Below, one piece after another: positions 11,515-22,880 of a stretch of 64,000 nucleotides of DNA; positions within the stretch are counted from its first letter, which is position 1; the number at the start of each line of letters is the position of its first letter. Both the position numbers and the translations under genes were made by a program. The notes beneath the pieces are model-generated. The model was not told the origin of the DNA. It saw only the letters and a list, made by a program, of their open reading frames with translations, and made no database searches. Source of the DNA: Dryas octopetala (lineage: Eukaryota > Streptophyta > Magnoliopsida > Rosales > Rosaceae); contig OY992838.1 in assembly GCA_963921425.1 (NCBI GenBank), positions 3,844,001 through 3,908,000 on the forward strand, read 5' to 3'.

Positions 11515-12725
11515 TTATGAGCAAAGCATCTCCAGACAGCAGCAGCAACAAAGAGCAGCCAAACTGCAAGGATAACAATTAGGAAGAGATTTAGTCCCTC
11601 CAGTGAGCATCAACAGTCATATATAGATAGAATGTGATCAGCATTTGTCATGTATTGATCGTGTATGCTTTAATTTAGTAGTGTTTTTCTTTTGGTTGGG
11701 GAGAGAGGACTTAATTTGTTGGACTTTTTCAATTTAAAGTTTTTATTTCTGCAATTTGTTGGTCATGTTTGGTACCATCCATTTAACATATAGTGATGGG
11801 CATGCATAAACTACTAAGGATAGGATTGATGTTAATTAGTTTACAATCCCAACATTGATATGTGTGTGTTCTATGTAAGTTCAATTTGGAATCTCAAAAT
11901 TTAGCATATCTTCTTTGATTGTTCTTATAGTGAAGGCATTTGGACTAGCTTGATGGGTAAATGTGGTGAAAATTGGCTAAGACTCCCTTGGCTAGAATTT
12001 ATAGATTGGGCGTGTGGTCATTAGAAAGGGAAGCTTATGATTTTTGTGATTAAAAAGCTCTACTTGGCTGCTATAGGACCTGCTTTCACTGGTTGGTGTC
12101 ATGTAATGTAGTGTGTTTGCTTTTGGCCTGCGTGGCTTTTTGTTTTGTTGTCTCCTCTTTTATTCTACTAGTTGTAAAGCCTGTGTTCCTCTTGTAGTTT
12201 TGTTGTGTTTTTCTTCTGCTAGACCAATTTTTGTAGTTTTCTCTTCTTATCTTCATTTATAAAATTGAATTTACAAAAGAGAAAAAAAAAAAAAAATTAT
12301 TCTGTGTCTTGTTGGACCTATTTTAAATGTGTCATGCCCATGTCATATTCATATAGTCACTCTACACGCACAACAGATAGAGATGAAGCTAATTAGTAAT
12401 TACCATCCTTCCAAGCAACCATTGGATTGTGACTGTGGTGGTGGTGGTGGGGCAGGAGGAGCTTGATAAATGACTTGAGGCTGAGGAGGTTGCTGATAAC
12501 CTGGTGCTGGATATCCATATCCAGGTGGAGGATAACCCTCATAACCTACATTTACAAACCCATGAGATTAAAATAAAAACACCCACAAAAGAAAAACAGT
12601 ATAATAATAGAATATAATTCATTGTAAATATTTCCCCGCAATAAACAAACTCAGTAAAACAATCCCATACCTTGAGGAGGGGGAGCAGTGACTGCTGGTT
12701 GAGCCCTGGGATCATAGTGACTCAT
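11515..12725 (-). CDS. CYSTM (cysteine-rich transmembrane module) protein, 81 aa, three exons
   Basis: Exons read on the minus strand are 12671-12725, 12404-12545 and 11515-11563 (55, 142 and 49 nt, giving 82 codons with stop). The junctions are GT-AG: CTCAAG|GTATGG, TAG|GTTATG, GGATG|GTAATT and TTGCAG|TTTGGC. The protein starts MSHYDPRAQPAVTAPPPQ and continues with Pro/Gly/Tyr-rich repeats (GYPPPGYGYPAPGYQQPP) and poly-Pro. It ends in the CYSTM module NGCLEGCLAALCCCCCLEML. CYSTM proteins are small, tail-anchored stress-response proteins in eukaryotes and dimerise through the Cys-rich helix. Intron 2 (840 bp) hosts a LINE remnant in the opposite orientation. The last exon encodes most of the defining Cys run, so it must be spliced in; reading through the donor would end the protein after GCLEGW. 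Confidence 0.9.
11885..12297 (+). mobile_element. 5'-truncated LINE (L1/RTE-like 3' end) in CYSTM intron 2
   Basis: The + strand translation gives HIFFDCSYSEGIWTSLMGKC and WLRLPWLEFIDWACGH. This matches the zinc-binding (zf-RVT) tail that follows reverse transcriptase in plant LINEs. It continues with KLYLAA, then a T/G-rich 3' UTR and an A-run at about 12282-12297. Stops interrupt the frame. Only the extreme 3' end of the element is present, as is usual for truncated target-primed insertions. It is antisense to the host CYSTM gene. No clear target-site duplication was found. Confidence 0.7.
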
Positions 12726-13640
12726 CTTTTTCCACTTGATCAGTTTCAACTTATTTCTTCAAAGCAAGAGTAACACCCAGAGGCGAGAGAGATCTATATA
12801 AAAACAACCCAAAAGGGAGATAAAAGGTATTACTTAGATGATGATTGACGAAGCTTGACATTGAATAATTTGGATTGTGCTAATCTAATTTGGAGAATTG
12901 GGATTCTGCTCATTAATTGATTGTCATTCAAGAATTTGGCCATGCTTTATCTATTAAGTAATGAGTCTATTGACACTTTAAAATCATTAATAAAAATCTA
13001 TGGTATTACTATTACTTACATTTAATACCTTTTGGTGATTTTGGATTGTTTTCTTTAATGGCTTGAATTAAAAAGCTTGGCCATTATTATAGAATCGGAT
13101 TCTCTCCTCTCCTAATCCTGTCTTAATAAGTTAATATACATAACTTTGAAATGTTGAATGTAAAAAAAACTAATGAAACTTGTTAGAATCATAAATGTTT
13201 GGATAACACTTTTGCGTCACATCACATTTAATTGGTAGTGTTTATTGTATTGTTCAAATGACAATTTCATTATAACTGCTTGTAGTTGTATCTCTAGTGA
13301 TTTAGAGTATTTACCCCAATTTTAAGTTTGAATCCTCTTCATAATGCCTTCTCCGAATACTGGAAGTGTTTGCCTTAGAAATTGGTTCAATGATATAGTA
13401 AAAACACCAACTGATACAGACGATACGCAACCAGAAAGGCAAAATTGTTTTTATTGATTCCATGGCCAGCACTTTCAGCTTCCATATTTTATTTTAATGG
13501 CACAAAATTGAGCAAATCCATCGATGATATGACCTTCTGTACTCTCTCACTCAAATCACTAAAAAATGTAATTACAATCCTATCACAACCAATCAAACAT
13601 ATAGTATTCTGTAAAGACTTCAACGACAAGTTGACAACAC
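12726..13640. other. Intergenic region upstream of CYSTM
   Basis: This holds the probable promoter and 5' UTR of the CYSTM gene and the 3' flank of the BSD gene. I see no further gene. Confidence 0.45.
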
Positions 13641-13885
13641 ATCATGTACAAATTGGTATCAAAACAATAGTATCACCACAGGCTTGAGTCCCAGTGTAGG
13701 ACTCTTCAGTAGGAGTGTAGGACACTTTGCAAGCGATGTAGAAGAAGAGTTCCAGTGCAGGACTATTTAGTCGGACAAAAGTGACTTGGGAGTCCTTACC
13801 CTGCAATTCATCAGATGACTTAAAATTCCATCTTTTATCCAATGAGCAGAGCCCATGCATTGTGATTCGCCTTACTTGAAGTTTC

Positions 13886-16168
13886 TTATTCTTTTGAAAC
13901 AATCTTAAATGCCGTGGGTGTTAGGAAATCATCATCCTCAAGATCGCTGAAAGATATGTCTTCTTCATTTACCACAGGCATAGCCGTTCCGCCATACCCA
14001 TGTAAATCAAAATCTTCCGATGGCCAGTCATCCTCATCATCTTCATAGTCCGTAACTAGTATCTTAGAGGATGGACCAACTGTTAAATTCGTATCCTCAG
14101 TCTTAATGATGGGCCTTTCCTCAATAACGGACTTATCAATGAATGGCATCTCATTACTCTCAACTGGGTGCTTCTCAGTCTCACAAGCAGTCGAGATGGA
14201 GGGCATGGTTGATTCAAAATGATATGTCCTTAGCATCGTGTCCTCATAATGAGCACCACAGGATGAGGCTGGAACATTATCTTCATGTTGTGTATTAGAA
14301 CTGTCTTTTAAACACGAAAAGCTTCTCCCAAATCTTTCATATTCTGATGTATTCTGACATTGTAGTTCCTGCATCCACTTTGCTCTGGCTTCCATCACCT
14401 GTGACCACAATGTTAGACTGCTTGAAAATTCACCAACCAAATGTTATTCACATAAACTGGGCAATTGCTCAATCAAAGAGTATAATAAAGTTTTCATCTC
14501 AAAATTTAATCTGATTCTTCTGGAAGCATCTATATAGTTAAAATCCCAAACTTCGTTCCACCACATGGAAACAAAACTTGAAACATTTTTTGATCCATCC
14601 TGAAAATTCATAGCAAATGACTTAAAAGTCTTCAAACAAATTTCTTTCAAATCCATCGACAGTTGGTCTCTTATCTTTTATTTTCCTGATAACTAAACAT
14701 AACAAGACCAACTGAAGCCTATACAGAGTGTTTAAGTTGAGCTCTACCAGAGAATGGATATCCAATGTGCATGAATGAACATCTAAAATTATCAAAAAAG
14801 CCAGGCCTGGAAAATCCCATAGAAGAGTTCAAGCAAAGAGCATCCAACAGCAACAAGAACATTGAAATATGTTCAAGCTTGGTCACACATAAAAATAAAC
14901 AAATGGAAACCTACAATTCTATATTACACATGAAGCAAGCATTCATACTCCGATAGACACATGGTAAGGTTATCACAATTTGATAAAATCCTGTAAACTA
15001 ATTCCACTTTAGTAGTAACTTAAATTTAGACTCTCAAGGTTTAAGTTTGAAACAGCATTGATGGATGCTAAAATTAATTACACAAAAAGAGAAGCTGACC
15101 TGGGGTGTGGACAAAATCTCGGCGTCCTGCTTATTGAGTCTGGAATGCAGAAGAACAAAATAGACTTTCCAGAAGTAACTCTCACTCATATGGCAGGGAC
15201 AAAGTTCAATTCTCAAAGCAGCTAATCTTGGAGCAAGATGTTCAATCATCAGAGCATGCTCTTGCTGGGCATCAGACATGTCAAAATCTAAAATAAGAAA
15301 GGTGTATGAAATTAGGCACCAATCAAGAAAGCTCAACAAGCTTTTGATCAAGAAAAAATAAATGATCAATTATGTTCTGGCCAATGTAATCAACACATAA
15401 TCCATATCCATATACATTGTACTACAAACAATAGAGCAGATACTATATTTCTAATAAGAAATTACACAAAGCCAAACACATTTCAACACTTTGAAGCATA
15501 TAATGCAATATACATTTAATTGCACCAAATTTTCAACGCTTCTAACAAAGATTCAAATCCTAAATCACACCAACAAGAACTGAGACATACATTGATACAT
15601 ACATACATCTATGTATATTATATAATTTTATTGTAATATACATACCACCCAAGTCTTCTTCCTCATCAAGAGGAAAGTCCAACCACGTCTCCGGATGCAT
15701 CGCGATGTTTCTAGCGAAAGCCAAGACCTCCTCAGTGATCCCTACAGGGAACTCCTCCAATTCCTGCTCTTCCTCTTCATCGAAAGCCATCGCCGATTGA
15801 TCAGGTTGACGATGAACGGACGGCTCGGATCGACCGCAATCGGGAGCTGGTCGATTGGACGGCGTGGAAGGGTCTGAATTCGGCGGTGGCGCGAGGAACG
15901 ACGCGACGTCCCAGAATTGGCGGGTCAGGGTTTGTTTGAATTCGGACAGGTCTTCTTTCACGCCTCGGGTTTGGGCTTCATCTTCTTCCTCCTCCTTCTC
16001 CGATTCACTTTCATTGCCAAACGCGTCGTTTTGGGGATTGGAGGCGGTGGGTGAGATTGATGCCATGTCGTTGTTAATGTTCGGTACGACGTCTTTGTCT
16101 GCGTCACCGTCGTCGTCGTCGTCGATCCGGAGGGAGTTAGCGAGCGAGCGAGCGAGCCATGTTGACAT
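13886..16168 (-). CDS. BSD domain-containing protein, about 407 aa, three exons
   Basis: Exons on the minus strand are 15646-16168, 15100-15287 and 13886-14398, giving 408 codons with stop. The start MSTWLARSLANSLRIDDDDD is chosen over an upstream in-frame Met because it matches plant BSD proteins. An acidic region and a Pro-rich linker follow. The BSD domain covers about residues 147-225: EEVLAFARNIAMHPETWLDF, then across the first intron to a block ending SESYFWKVYFVLL, with the diagnostic Phe-Trp pair. A linker ending LSTPQ/VMEARAKWMQELQ crosses the second junction. The C-terminus is acidic and ends in SFSDLEDDD. The domain is named from BTF2/TFIIH-like factors, synapse-associated proteins and DOS2. 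The function of plant members is poorly known. The 3' end is uncertain: a weak donor in AAGATT|GTTTCA and an acceptor at TTGCAG|GGTAAG would join in frame to GKDSQVTFVRLN and extend the protein to about 13642. Confidence 0.85.
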
Positions 16169-16747
16169 TTTTTTTTTTTTGGGGGGATTTGGAAGGAAGA
16201 AAGTGACTGATTGAAAAATGGGGCATTCAAAAAAGGTACGGGCGCAGTGAAAAGTGGCGGGGATCTGCTGCTTTACGAAATACCGTTGTAGATGTTGTAG
16301 GAGCCTATAGAGTCGTGCCACGTGTGAATGTAATGGATAAAAACTTAAAAAGCTAAATTATTTTGTCCGATACCGTATGATTAGGTAGATCCGTCTATGA
16401 TATCCAATCATATGCTCCAAAAGATTATAATATTTAAAAAAAAAAATGGTCCAGCGCTAGATGATTGAAAATTTGTAATTGTGGAGTTGTGGTAGCACTC
16501 TTAAATAATGATGTTGTGGGGCCTAATTTTCATGGGCCAAGTGAAAGGGAGAATGAGATTCACTTCCAAGCTTGAAGCCCAGGGTTTAGAACCCATGCTT
16601 GTTGGCAAGTTTTGGATTTTGGGCTCTTTGTCCTATGTTGATGCTTCACTTAGTTTGTGTAGTGTTGGGCCGAAGCAGGAAGCCCACCATCTTTTAGCTT
16701 ATGCAACTTAGGCAAACGGATGGATTAGTTCGTAAACTTGATTCAAC

Positions 16748-16840
16748 TTTTATCTAACTTGTGGTCTAGGAACATTTCTCTCCACAATGTTGTAGAGATT
16801 GCAAGTTTGATTTCCCACTTTTCCATATCAAAAAAAAAAA
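16748..16840 (+). mobile_element. Short SINE with 13-bp target-site duplication
   Basis: The 93-bp body has a tRNA-like B-box region (GCAAGTTTGATTTCCCAC) and ends in an A-run. It is flanked by AACTTGATTCAAC at 16735-16747 and AACTTGATTCGAC at 16841-16853, a 13-bp direct repeat with one mismatch. The short body, internal pol III-type box, A-tail and target-site duplication together fit a truncated SINE. Confidence 0.75.
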
Positions 16841-17099
16841 AACTTGATTCGACATTTGAATTTGTTGTCCAAACCTAAATCCAATCCACCCCTAACTCAT
16901 GATCACAACTCCAGCTCAAGTTTATGAATTCAAGTTCAACTTTGTTAGAATTGGTGGAATTGGGTTGCATGGCATATCGATTTATAAAACACACTAATAT
17001 ATACACACATAAATATTAATATGTTCAAACGTGAACGTTCACATTGTGAATTATGAGTGGTTGTTCAAAGACTTAATAATGAGTATTAAAAAAAGAACT

Positions 17100-17202
17100 C
17101 TGGTATCAGGTTCAAATCTGAGCCCTTGAAGACAATTTCTCTTTTCCTACTCTTTCTCTCTCTACTTTGTCTTCAAAGGCTCAGATTTGAACATGATACC
17201 AG
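17100..17202. repeat. Near-perfect inverted repeat (hairpin), 35-bp arms
   Basis: The left arm (17100-17134) begins CTGGTATCAGGTTCAAATCT. The right arm (17168-17202) is its reverse complement with two mismatches. The loop is about 33 bp and pyrimidine-rich. The transcript would form a strong stem-loop. The arm sequence contains a B-box-like GGTTCAAATC. Confidence 0.85.
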
Positions 17203-17931
17203 CCTTGCAGGAAAGCAAAGCAGAGGATCCAGATCCATTAAAAAACTCACTCACGTCCACATTGCAGAATGCAGATGTTCATACCTGAATTAGTGAATCT
17301 GTCTATGTAAACACATGTTATTTGTATATTTCAAGTTATGGTTGAATTACCACTTACAAATTACAATGGCAGACCCCAGCCATGGGACGTTGACAAAGAA
17401 TGTTACGATGAGCAGTGCGCAATTCCCTTGACCCAAGAAATGTTAGGGTTTAAGATATTTTAATAATATTGATGGGTGAATTGAAATATGATATTTTTTT
17501 CTGGAAAAAAAAAACATCTTGATGAGATGAGATGAGTAGAACAAATTAATGGATGGAATCTTTTTGGTGGTAATTAAACGCCAAATAGGGGACAAACTAT
17601 GTCCTTTGACTCAAATCTCATGAAATGCTCAAACTAATTTCACTTTTTTCTGTTAATTATTTCAAGACAATTTTCCATTCAAAGATGCGATGTTGCAAAG
17701 GCCAACAAAGAATTTTTGGGTTCTTGTCCTCTCTCCTTTTCAGGTAGACAAGGTTTCAATGCTCTTTTTTTTCCCATTCTTACGACAAATTTCCCTTCAT
17801 TGCCAATGGGGTATCCATGTGCGCCCATTCGTGACAACAAAAGTGGATATGAGGGCCCTTCAACGCCTCATCTCGTTTCAAGTTTCAACTACAAAGTAAT
17901 AGCCTATTGAATTATGTCTATGTCAAGCATT

Positions 17932-18165
17932 ATTTCTCACTCTATCACTAAAATACACCCCATGGCCTAAACTTTTTTTTTTTTTGTCTGAACTCTAAAG
18001 CTCATGGCCTAAACTTTCATAGTTTGTGTATCTTATCAAATTTTTCATTTTTTTTGCTATTAAAATTGACGTGACAGTGTGACACCCATTAACATTTTAA
18101 ATATAAAACATAATTTAATGGATAAAATGAGTCAAAATAAATTTTAGATGACAGAGTGAGAAACG
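17932..18165. mobile_element. MITE-like element, about 234 bp
   Basis: The left end ATTTCTCACTCTATCACTAA and the reverse complement of the right end GTTTCTCACTCTGTCATCTA form TIRs of about 24 bp with few mismatches. The interior is AT-rich and non-coding. It includes a short direct repeat of CATGGCCTAAACTTT at about 17961 and 18003. No target-site duplication was resolved. Confidence 0.5.
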
Positions 18166-19525
18166 TAAACATGATTAAGCCCTTTTTTATATTAGTATAT
18201 CCCACAAAAATGAAAACTTACAAAATACCAATCAATGAAACTTTGGGAATCCAAAAAGCATGACCCAATTTGGACTATGAATGGAGGTTGTAGCTGGGAC
18301 CCAGCATTGCAACATTATCTTACGATGATGATCAATGATTATTGACAGGACTTAGAAGTTGGGATTTTCTTAATTTCTTTTGTGTTTTTCAGCCTTTCAG
18401 GTACAAGACTTGGGATTATATGTTCATTGAAATTCCATGGATGTGTGTGTAAGTTTACAAGCATAGGATTGGTCTTTTATGATTCTGCAATTGCTTTTCT
18501 GATGAACAATTTAAAAGCTCAGTCAGTGTTTCCCCTTCACCTTCTCACTTTTTCTTTCACGTATGAATGAAGAAACCCTTATTTCTTTCGCAGCTTTTCT
18601 ACAAAGAGTAAAACATTGTACTCTAACAGTCAATACACTCAATACACTCAATACCAATAATAAATGAAAAACAAACAAAACAAGCAAACTCTAAAGAGCC
18701 TCCCACAGCTAGTCAGCTCCCAAGTCATGGAAGGACATGCAAATAAGCGACTGGAAGTCTGGAACACTGAACAGAACCATACAGTATCAAACATTTAATA
18801 ACTAAATGTGTTAACCATTTCTGAATTGGTGCAATTCCAATATAAAATACAGTGTTCATTGTACATCACTTTATCTCGTGTGTGTGTGTGTCCAACAACA
18901 GGGTCTATGAACTCTACAATGAGGGGACTCTGATACACCAGAACCAGCAGAAACCAAATTTGAGTTCTCTGCAAGATCTTTACAAGAGGACAACATGAGA
19001 ATCAATGGGAGGAGATCAGCAAAGGAACATCGACTACATTTACATTTCAAACTTCATGATCATGACATAAATATTCCCTTCATAGTTCACTCAACTCCTT
19101 TACATATACATGATGAACTAGTCTCTTGTGGACATGAAGAAAAAAAAGAAAAAACAGCAACCTGTTTGTAACTATGAAATGTAATTCAGCTTCCTTGTTG
19201 ACAACAGACAAAAATAGCTCAATTCGGATTGAAAGTTGCTGAGGCTTATTGGCGAACTCAGCGCAAAAATGCCAGCTTTTATGAAAATTGCAATAGAGTG
19301 CCCAATTAATCCACATTATGATGCTTCTGGTTCTGGTGGTAGAAACAATTGATCCATCCAATGATTTTTAGTATACACAAGAAAGAAGGGTACCTCAGAA
19401 ACACCAATTGGCATTTGTCTTGAATTTTCTTGGATCCCACAAGCAAGCTCTTTGGCTCCTTTATCCATTTGGGACAAAGAAAACTTGAGAGAAAGTATAT
19501 CAACAAAGTACTTTTTTTTTTCTCT

Positions 19526-20881
19526 TCATTGTATTGTTCTAGTAAGCTTACACTTGGAAATGAATATAGTAGCTGTGTAATTTAGACTACACAACTTCAA
19601 GAGCTCAGCAGCACGTTGCTTCAATACAGGATTGCAACCACTCTGAATTACAAGAAGCAGCTTCGCTGCCAGACCGGCCTCCACAGCAAGTGAAGCACAT
19701 TCGTCTGGGGCGAGCTTGCAAACCGCCCACAAGATTGACAATGCAAGCTGTGTGCAGCTCTCTGAAACCTTCATCAATAGTCTAACCACACTATGTATTG
19801 TCTTGGGACAATCTTTCAAAGCCTGCCTTCCCTCTGGAAGAGTTGACAACACTTCTAGGATATGAAGGGCCAACTCCAAACACTCATGATTCAAACTGGG
19901 TAAGAGCTCAACCAATTGAGGAACTGCCCCAACGCTTACAACCGAGTTCCTGACTGACTCGTGCGAACAAATTGTCTTGAGCAAACTGAGTCCGGGCAAC
20001 ACCCCGTTAGAGTGTCTCTTATCCTTCACCAATCTCAACAATCCAACCACAAGACTCCAGCTTGAAACAGTTTCTGACTCCAAATCCTTGCCCTCCATCA
20101 AAATATCAATCAATTTCGTACAATTGATCTTGGTCTCGATTGATCCCTCGTTCAACATATCAACCATTAACGATATCTTTGCCGGTTGCCTCAGAGTAGT
20201 CTTTGACTCTGAATTGAGGTCCAAATTGACAAGAGTCCCAATTGCTTCCGACCCAACAGCGTGTGAAGTGAAAGGACCCAGCAGAGAGGAAATCAAAGCC
20301 ACGCCTCCATTGTCCACCACTGTGGTCTTAGCCGAAGCATGAGCTGTGACTACCCGTCTGAGCTCCTTGAGAGCTTGAACTCTGGCTTGGCCCTTAACCT
20401 TCTTCAATGTCTCCAAAATCTCCAAAGCCCTCCCTTGCACATCCTCTGACCTCTTCTTCATGGCCAAGTACTTCTGCGAGAACCAGCTATGAATCAGCTG
20501 GTGAAGGGTCTTATTGGGTGTGACTGAATCATCCCAAAGCTCTTGCATTGTAGTGGGGCAAGTATAGTGGCCCAGAGAGAACCATTTGAGAATGTTGGAT
20601 CTCTCATAGGTCTGACCCGTGCAAAGGGTCACAGGGTCTTGCATTGGCTCCAGGGAGATTGGGCAAATAAACACTGAAGGAATCTCAATGGACTCAAGCT
20701 CTTCAATCATCTTCTTCAGATCCAATTTTTCAGCCACAACTCCACCACCACCACAAATTAACCCACCTCCACCACCCAAAATCCCATCTTTCACTGCAGT
20801 TTCCAGATCTAGAACTTGGCCACCACCACCCGCATCGAGCTTCATATTTCCACCTCTTCCTCTCCGAGATGGCTGGTACAT
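19526..20881 (-). CDS. PUB30/31: U-box/ARM E3 ubiquitin ligase, PUB30/31 type, 451 aa
   Basis: This is a single exon from ATG 20881 (MYQPSRRGRGG...) to the stop at 19526. An in-frame ATG at 21034 would add 51 residues, but the family starts near M(P)MYQPS, so the later start is preferred. The N-terminus is Gly-rich. The U-box covers about residues 66-139 (IPSVFICPISLEPMQDPVTL, CTGQTYERSNILKWF, TPNKTLHQLIHSWF). Armadillo-type helices follow to about residue 440, ending LLKLCSLNYTATIFISKCKL. U-box proteins bind E2 enzymes and ubiquitinate targets held by the ARM region. Length and ending (KCKLTRTIQ) match Arabidopsis PUB30/PUB31, which are linked to salt-stress responses. The region upstream on this strand has (CT)n-rich leader-like sequence at 21.07-21.08 and 21.51-21.54 kb. 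Confidence 0.93.
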   Translation of the reverse strand: MYQPSRRGRGGNMKLDAGGGGQVLDLETAVKDGILGGGGGLICGGGGVVAEKLDLKKMIEELESIEIPSVFICPISLEPMQDPVTLCTGQTYERSNILKWFSLGHYTCPTTMQELWDDSVTPNKTLHQLIHSWFSQKYLAMKKRSEDVQGRALEILETLKKVKGQARVQALKELRRVVTAHASAKTTVVDNGGVALISSLLGPFTSHAVGSEAIGTLVNLDLNSESKTTLRQPAKISLMVDMLNEGSIETKINCTKLIDILMEGKDLESETVSSWSLVVGLLRLVKDKRHSNGVLPGLSLLKTICSHESVRNSVVSVGAVPQLVELLPSLNHECLELALHILEVLSTLPEGRQALKDCPKTIHSVVRLLMKVSESCTQLALSILWAVCKLAPDECASLAVEAGLAAKLLLVIQSGCNPVLKQRAAELLKLCSLNYTATIFISKCKLTRTIQ

Positions 20882-21800
20882 AGAAGTTTTGGAACCCCTT
20901 TTGCAAATCAAGAAGAAAACCAAATAAACTACACTGGATGATGAGAAGGAGTTAAAGACCCTCAAAATCCAAAGACGCCTAAAAACAAGAATTCCACTTG
21001 AAGACCAATCTGTCCCATCACGTCCACCGGGCAAGAAGCGTGTGGCAAATTTAAGGAGAAAAAAAGAGCATAGAGAGAGAGAGCGTGTGGGAAAAGAGAG
21101 AAGGAAGAGTTCTCTCTCACTCTTGCTTTCTTTTACTCTCTTTGGCTAAACCTTCTCATTGACAATTACAAGCAACAAAGACCATCAAAGGGGTTCTCTT
21201 TTCTCCCACTCCTTTGCTTTATCTGATCTCTCTTTCTATGGTCAAAAGGCCCACCTTCCTCTCCTTCTTCGCCACCACTACTACCACCATCACCATCATC
21301 ACCAAATCAAGCACATGATGAAGTGGATAATCTTCTTCTCCAATACCAAAGCCCTCACTTCCTCTTCAAGCTCAAGCAAAAAGCTTGAAATCATAAACCC
21401 CAGATCAGGGAAAAAAGAAAGACGCAATCGAAAGCGATAAAAAGGTCGAAAACTCACTCATTTCACTCAAACACCAACCACTTCTCAAAAATGCCCAAAA
21501 AGAATACAGAGAGAGAGAGAGGGAGAGAGAGAGAGAGAGAAAGAGGAATTGATAAAATTCTTAAAAAGAATTAGAACAACAACAACACAGACATGTGGGA
21601 ATGAGAAAGCTCAGAGCCATACCATGATTAACCCAAGTTAGAAAAAAGAGGGCAGGAGGAAAAGCAGAGAAGAAAAAGCTATCTTCTTCTGCACAGTCTC
21701 CTCCACTGCTGTGTTGGTCTTCTTGTGGGGGCAGGTGACGAAAAGCCCCAAAAATTTGTTTATTGCTTTTGAAAATTTTCCTCAAGAAAATGGGATTGTT
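20882..21800 (-). promoter_or_regulatory. Probable long pyrimidine-rich 5' UTR/promoter of the PUB gene
   Basis: On the minus strand this stretch is rich in CT tracts (GA on +), notably 21071-21082 and about 21509-21541. That is typical of plant leaders and core promoters. Several short frames lie in it, but none resembles a protein family. The in-frame upstream Met codons here argue that the leader has not been proven. Confidence 0.4.
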
Positions 21801-22679
21801 TTGTTTGAGTTAACCGGCTATATCCGGTGGTGCAAGTTCGAGTCTTGGCGACTGTGCACCACACGTGCAGTCATACCTTCGGTCACGGCAGTATCTGACT
21901 ATATATATATTCATGCAATTATTTATGAGAAATTATTTTATATAATCAATACACTACATTGTTATGTAATATAATTATTTTTTATGTTATAATATAATTA
22001 AATATTATTAATATTATATTAATATAAATATATCATCTAATAATATTTTGATATATTAAATTAATTACACTATATGACGATATATCAGTTATACACTTAT
22101 ATCTAATAATTTTTCAATTTTATACTATAAGCATGAAAGATCAGAGGGGCAATTGGCAATTACCACAATTGAAAAAGATTTTATCAATAAAATTTTTATT
22201 TATCCTAGATCTAGACATAGTTGTATAAATTTGGAATTTTGTACTAATAAGGGGCCTAATACATATCGAACCTATTAACGTGTCATGCCGAAAATTTTAA
22301 ATTCTAAAGACAAAAAAATGTGTCAATCTATGAAAGTTTTACGCTGATCCATTAGTATTTTAGTGCAATTATATTAAATCATACGTAAACATATTCAAAT
22401 AAGTCTCAATCAATTTAAAAACAACATTTAACAATAAGTATAAATTAATTAATATATTCTCTAAGCTGTTTCCCAAAGTGGGGATGCCCACTGAAGATTT
22501 TTTTTCAAAAAAAAAAAACAAAAACTTGTCCACGTAGGATTTGATCGTGGAAGGCCCAATTTGCTAAAAATATTGACGAATCGTGACATTCTCACACTAT
22601 ATGTCCACAACATGTCAATAAAAGGATCACATATGACAGACTTGTACAAAAATTCTTGAAGCCTTAGACATTAATTTTT

Positions 22680-22880
22680 CAGTAGTGCTACATATACCAC
22701 ATTTTTATACCATAATTTTATACCACCTTATGTGGCAACTTACATGGCATTCATACATTGGATACTAAAAAATAAAAATAAAAACCCAAAAAAGAAAAGA
22801 AAAACTTTGTCCAATAAAATAATGACACGTTAGATGGTATAAAAATATGGTATAAAAATGTGGTAAGTATAGCATTATTC
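22680..22880. mobile_element. 201-bp MITE with 9-bp target-site duplication (Mutator-type)
   Basis: The element is flanked on both sides by TTAATTTTT (22671-22679 and 22881-22889). Its ends are long imperfect TIRs: the left end CAGTAGTGCTACATATACCA continues into CATTTTTATACCATA, and the right end gives the same block in inverse. A 9-bp duplication with long TIRs is characteristic of Mutator-like non-autonomous elements. It has no coding capacity. Confidence 0.8.

Larger units (their letters stand above)
16169..19525. other. Intergenic region with SINE, hairpin and MITE
   Basis: The BSD promoter lies at the left. The PUB gene 3' UTR lies at the right, probably 19.0-19.5 kb. Between them are a SINE (16748-16840), a hairpin (17100-17202) and a TIR element (17932-18165), listed separately. 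The frames at 16508, 17690 and 18382 show no protein family I recognise. Confidence 0.45.

Noticed and set aside
13280-13370. Possible SINE remnant (AAGTTTGAATCCTC)
   Set aside because: Only a B-box-like match; no tail or flanking repeat.
14444-14656. 70-codon minus-strand frame between BSD exons 2 and 3
   Set aside because: BSD exon 2 joins exon 3 in phase without it (…LSTPQ|VMEARAKW…), so it is intronic sequence.
20882-21034. 51-residue N-terminal extension of the PUB protein
   Set aside because: It is in frame, but PUB30/31 proteins start at the MYQPS-type Met and the extra residues resemble leader sequence.
21830-21890. tRNA-like stretch (GTTCGAGTCT)
   Set aside because: A single B-box-like motif without an A box, cloverleaf or target-site duplication is not enough for a tRNA or SINE call.
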